Positions 21,679-23,458 of a stretch of 23,458 nucleotides of DNA are shown one piece after another (position 1 is the stretch's first letter; every line of letters starts with the position of its first letter). The notes beneath the pieces are model-generated. The model was not told the DNA's origin. It searched no databases and was given only the letters and a program-made list of their open reading frames with translations. The position numbers and the translations under genes were made by a program. The stretch covers positions 3,611 to 27,068 of the forward strand of contig DNIT01000177.1 of assembly GCA_003489345.1 (NCBI GenBank). Direction: 5' to 3'. Source of the DNA: Pelotomaculum sp. (GTDB taxonomy: Bacteria; Bacillota; Desulfotomaculia; Desulfotomaculales; Pelotomaculaceae).

Positions 21679-22973
21679 TATTTCACCGCCTTGATAAGCC
21701 TGAAAACATCCCTGCCAACGGAGAATATTGATTTGTCAGTAAAAAGTCTCTTCATTATTTTCTTTTGCTTATTCTTCTTGCTTACCCCGTCAACTGTAAA
21801 CATCTCGTGCATGGCCCTGTTGGCAAAAGGAATATATTGATTCATGTACTGTGGATTCTTTTCAAGCAGGTGAGTGGTGTCTTTATATTTTTTTAAATCC
21901 TCCACAACAAAGCTGTCCTTCAGGCTTTCCTCGTAGAAGGATAACTGCCCGGCTGAAAAGTCGCCTGCTTGATGGGCTTTAATTACAGCCTCGGCCGCCA
22001 GGCGGCCCGATGTCATGGCCAGGTTGCAACCTTCCCGGTGGATGCCGTTGACCAACTGGGCTGCATCACCGGCCACGACCACACCGTCACCAACTAATTT
22101 GGGAATAGCACGGTAGCCTCCCTCCGGTATTAAATGAGCATAGTACTCCACTGGCCTGGCGTTTCTGATTAGCGGGCTTACCATGGGGTGTTTTTTCAGG
22201 TATTCCAGCATCTCGTAGGGACGCGCCTTCACCTCGATGATCTGAGACAAAAGTGTGCCGACACCGATGGAAATGTGTTTCTTGTTGGTGTATATAAAAC
22301 CGGTCCCAACCAGACCCAGCGAACCATCTCCAAAAATCTCGATGGTGGCGCCCATCCCCTTGTCGAGATTAAATCGCTCTTCGATGATCTCAGCAGGCAA
22401 TTCCAGCTCTTCCATCACAGCCAGGGCTACCTGGCCGGGCTGCCATTCGCGGTGAAATTCCAACTGCCTGGCTAGAAGCGAATTTACACCATCAGCCAAA
22501 ATCACTACATCAGCATAAAGGTCTCCTTCCGGCCGGCTGGTACGCACACCTACCACCCGGCCTTTTTCCTTAAGGCAGGACTCAACTACTGTTTCGTTAA
22601 CGATAACTGCGCCTGCATCCGTGCATTTTTGGGCAAACCACTTATCAAACTGTCCGCGGAACACCGTAAAACAGTTGAAGGGTTCTTGTGCCCATTCCTG
22701 AGATTTGTAGCCGGTAGTTACCACAGAATTCTCATCCATCAGCCAAAACCTTTGCTCTACAACCGGCCTCTGCAGGGGGGCTTCCTTCCAAAACTCCGAA
22801 ATTAATTCCTCCATCATGGACCGGTAGAGTACTCCACCCATAACGTTTTTTGCCCCGGGGTAATCCCCCCGCTCAATTAAAGCGACAGAAAGACCTGCCG
22901 AGGCCATTTTATACGTGGCAGCCAGGCCGCTCATACCTGCTCCTATAACAATGGCGTCAAATTTCTCAGGCAA
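21678..22973 (-). CDS. fixC: FixC electron-transfer flavoprotein dehydrogenase
   Basis: 431 residues. FAD-binding Rossmann motif GAGMSGLAAT (11-20) near the start, ERGDYPGAKNVMGG, a second FAD motif VVAGDAAQLVNGIHREGCN, and the end expected for FixC/ETF-QO proteins without the fused ferredoxin. Start is TTG at 22973, seven bases after GGGAGGAG, overlapping the fixB stop by 8 bases. With FixABX it forms a membrane-associated complex that couples NADH oxidation to a quinone and to low-potential ferredoxin. No defect seen. Confidence 0.94.
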   Translation of the reverse strand: MPEKFDAIVIGAGMSGLAATYKMASAGLSVALIERGDYPGAKNVMGGVLYRSMMEELISEFWKEAPLQRPVVEQRFWLMDENSVVTTGYKSQEWAQEPFNCFTVFRGQFDKWFAQKCTDAGAVIVNETVVESCLKEKGRVVGVRTSRPEGDLYADVVILADGVNSLLARQLEFHREWQPGQVALAVMEELELPAEIIEERFNLDKGMGATIEIFGDGSLGLVGTGFIYTNKKHISIGVGTLLSQIIEVKARPYEMLEYLKKHPMVSPLIRNARPVEYYAHLIPEGGYRAIPKLVGDGVVVAGDAAQLVNGIHREGCNLAMTSGRLAAEAVIKAHQAGDFSAGQLSFYEESLKDSFVVEDLKKYKDTTHLLEKNPQYMNQYIPFANRAMHEMFTVDGVSKKNKQKKIMKRLFTDKSIFSVGRDVFRLIKAVK

Positions 22974-23458
22974 AACTTATCTCCTCCCGACTGTTGACTT
23001 GTCCGGTCAGGCCAACATTTTTACCAGTCAACCGTTTTTTTAGTTGCTCTGTCAATAAAGGCACGATCTTGAACACGTCTCCCACTATGCCGTATGAACA
23101 CTCGTAAAAAATCGGGGCATTGGGATCGTTATTGACGGCGATAATAGTATCGGAGCCTCTAATACCCACAAGGTGTTGAACAGCCCCGGAGATTCCCAGA
23201 GCAAAGTAGACCCTGGGAGCTACGGTAACGCCGGTTTGCCCAACCTGGTATTTTGGCCCGATCCAGCCTGCTTCAACAGCAGCGCGCGAGCCGCCAACCT
23301 TAGCGCCGACGCTTCCGGCCAGGCCGTAACATATTTTCTCGAAACCGGCCTTGTCACCCAGTCCCCGTCCCCCGGCCACGATGATTTCAGCCTCCGGCAG
23401 TGATATATGCTCTTTGTCTTTCACTATTTCCAGGATCCTGGTCGTATTCTCGACCTCT
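22966..23458 (-). CDS. fixB: FixB/EtfA electron-transfer flavoprotein alpha subunit, C-terminal part
   Basis: The 5' end lies beyond the window; the frame stays open to the edge. Visible are AEIIVAGGRGLG, VGGSRAAVEAGWIGPKYQVG, GQTGVTVAPRVYFALGISGA, QHLVGIRGSD and IIAVNNDPNAPIF, the complete FAD-binding C-terminal domain of EtfA/FixB. The end overlaps fixC. fixA is presumably just upstream, giving the order fixA-B-C-X. Confidence 0.95.
   Translation of the reverse strand, partial: EVENTTRILEIVKDKEHISLPEAEIIVAGGRGLGDKAGFEKICYGLAGSVGAKVGGSRAAVEAGWIGPKYQVGQTGVTVAPRVYFALGISGAVQHLVGIRGSDTIIAVNNDPNAPIFYECSYGIVGDVFKIVPLLTEQLKKRLTGKNVGLTGQVNSREEISFA

Noticed and set aside
1..23458. CRISPR arrays, rRNA and tRNA genes
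   Set aside because: No regularly spaced repeats and no rRNA or tRNA signatures were found on either strand.

Overview
The window reads as an anaerobic, endospore-lineage Firmicute, most like the Desulfotomaculum/Pelotomaculum type of Peptococcaceae. This rests on the FixBCX electron-transfer flavoprotein set, an S-box (SAM-I) riboswitch, a DUF1540 protein, a stand-alone NifB-type radical SAM protein, remnants of corrinoid-methyltransferase genes, AGGAGG-type ribosome binding sites and frequent TTG/GTG starts. No species can be named from the sequence alone.

Positions 1-10800 (nearly all minus strand) form a sulfur/sulfonate region. Reading in the direction of transcription: a NifB-like radical SAM gene and a cysK broken by two compensating frameshifts; a structured RNA leader ending in a strong terminator; an SsuC/SsuB-type ABC permease and ATPase; a frameshifted 67-residue protein; an unusual radical SAM enzyme (CX8CX2C); a large CehA/McbA (DUF3604) metallohydrolase; an IS110-family remnant; an SsuA-type binding lipoprotein; a threonine-synthase-like PLP enzyme; and the start of a SAM riboswitch whose gene lies outside the window. 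I infer an import and breakdown route for an unknown organosulfur (or similar) compound, later interrupted by the IS.

Positions 10997-13643 and 16339-21266 form a metal and envelope-stress region: Met-rich exported protein, His-tailed small peptide, MerT-like membrane protein, Lgt paralogue, SHOCT membrane protein, broken Cys-rich protein, CopA copper ATPase with two small partners, Met-rich pseudogene, DUF1540 protein and an ICMT-like membrane methyltransferase. Five of these promoters share one architecture, CTTTCG-N8-TTGTRACA-N9-TAWAAT, containing an 11-bp direct repeat typical of OmpR/PhoB-type activators. It ties the scattered genes into one regulon and is the most interesting signal here.

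Between them (13790-16174) lies a graveyard of truncated or frameshifted minus-strand genes: ArsP_2-like permease, CobW-type GTPase, MtaA/URO-D-type methyltransferase and cyclopropane fatty acid synthase. The right end (21358-23458) carries fixX, fixC and the 3' part of fixB.

Several otherwise good genes carry single-base indels, some at homopolymers, so assembly error must be separated from true decay before they are called dead.
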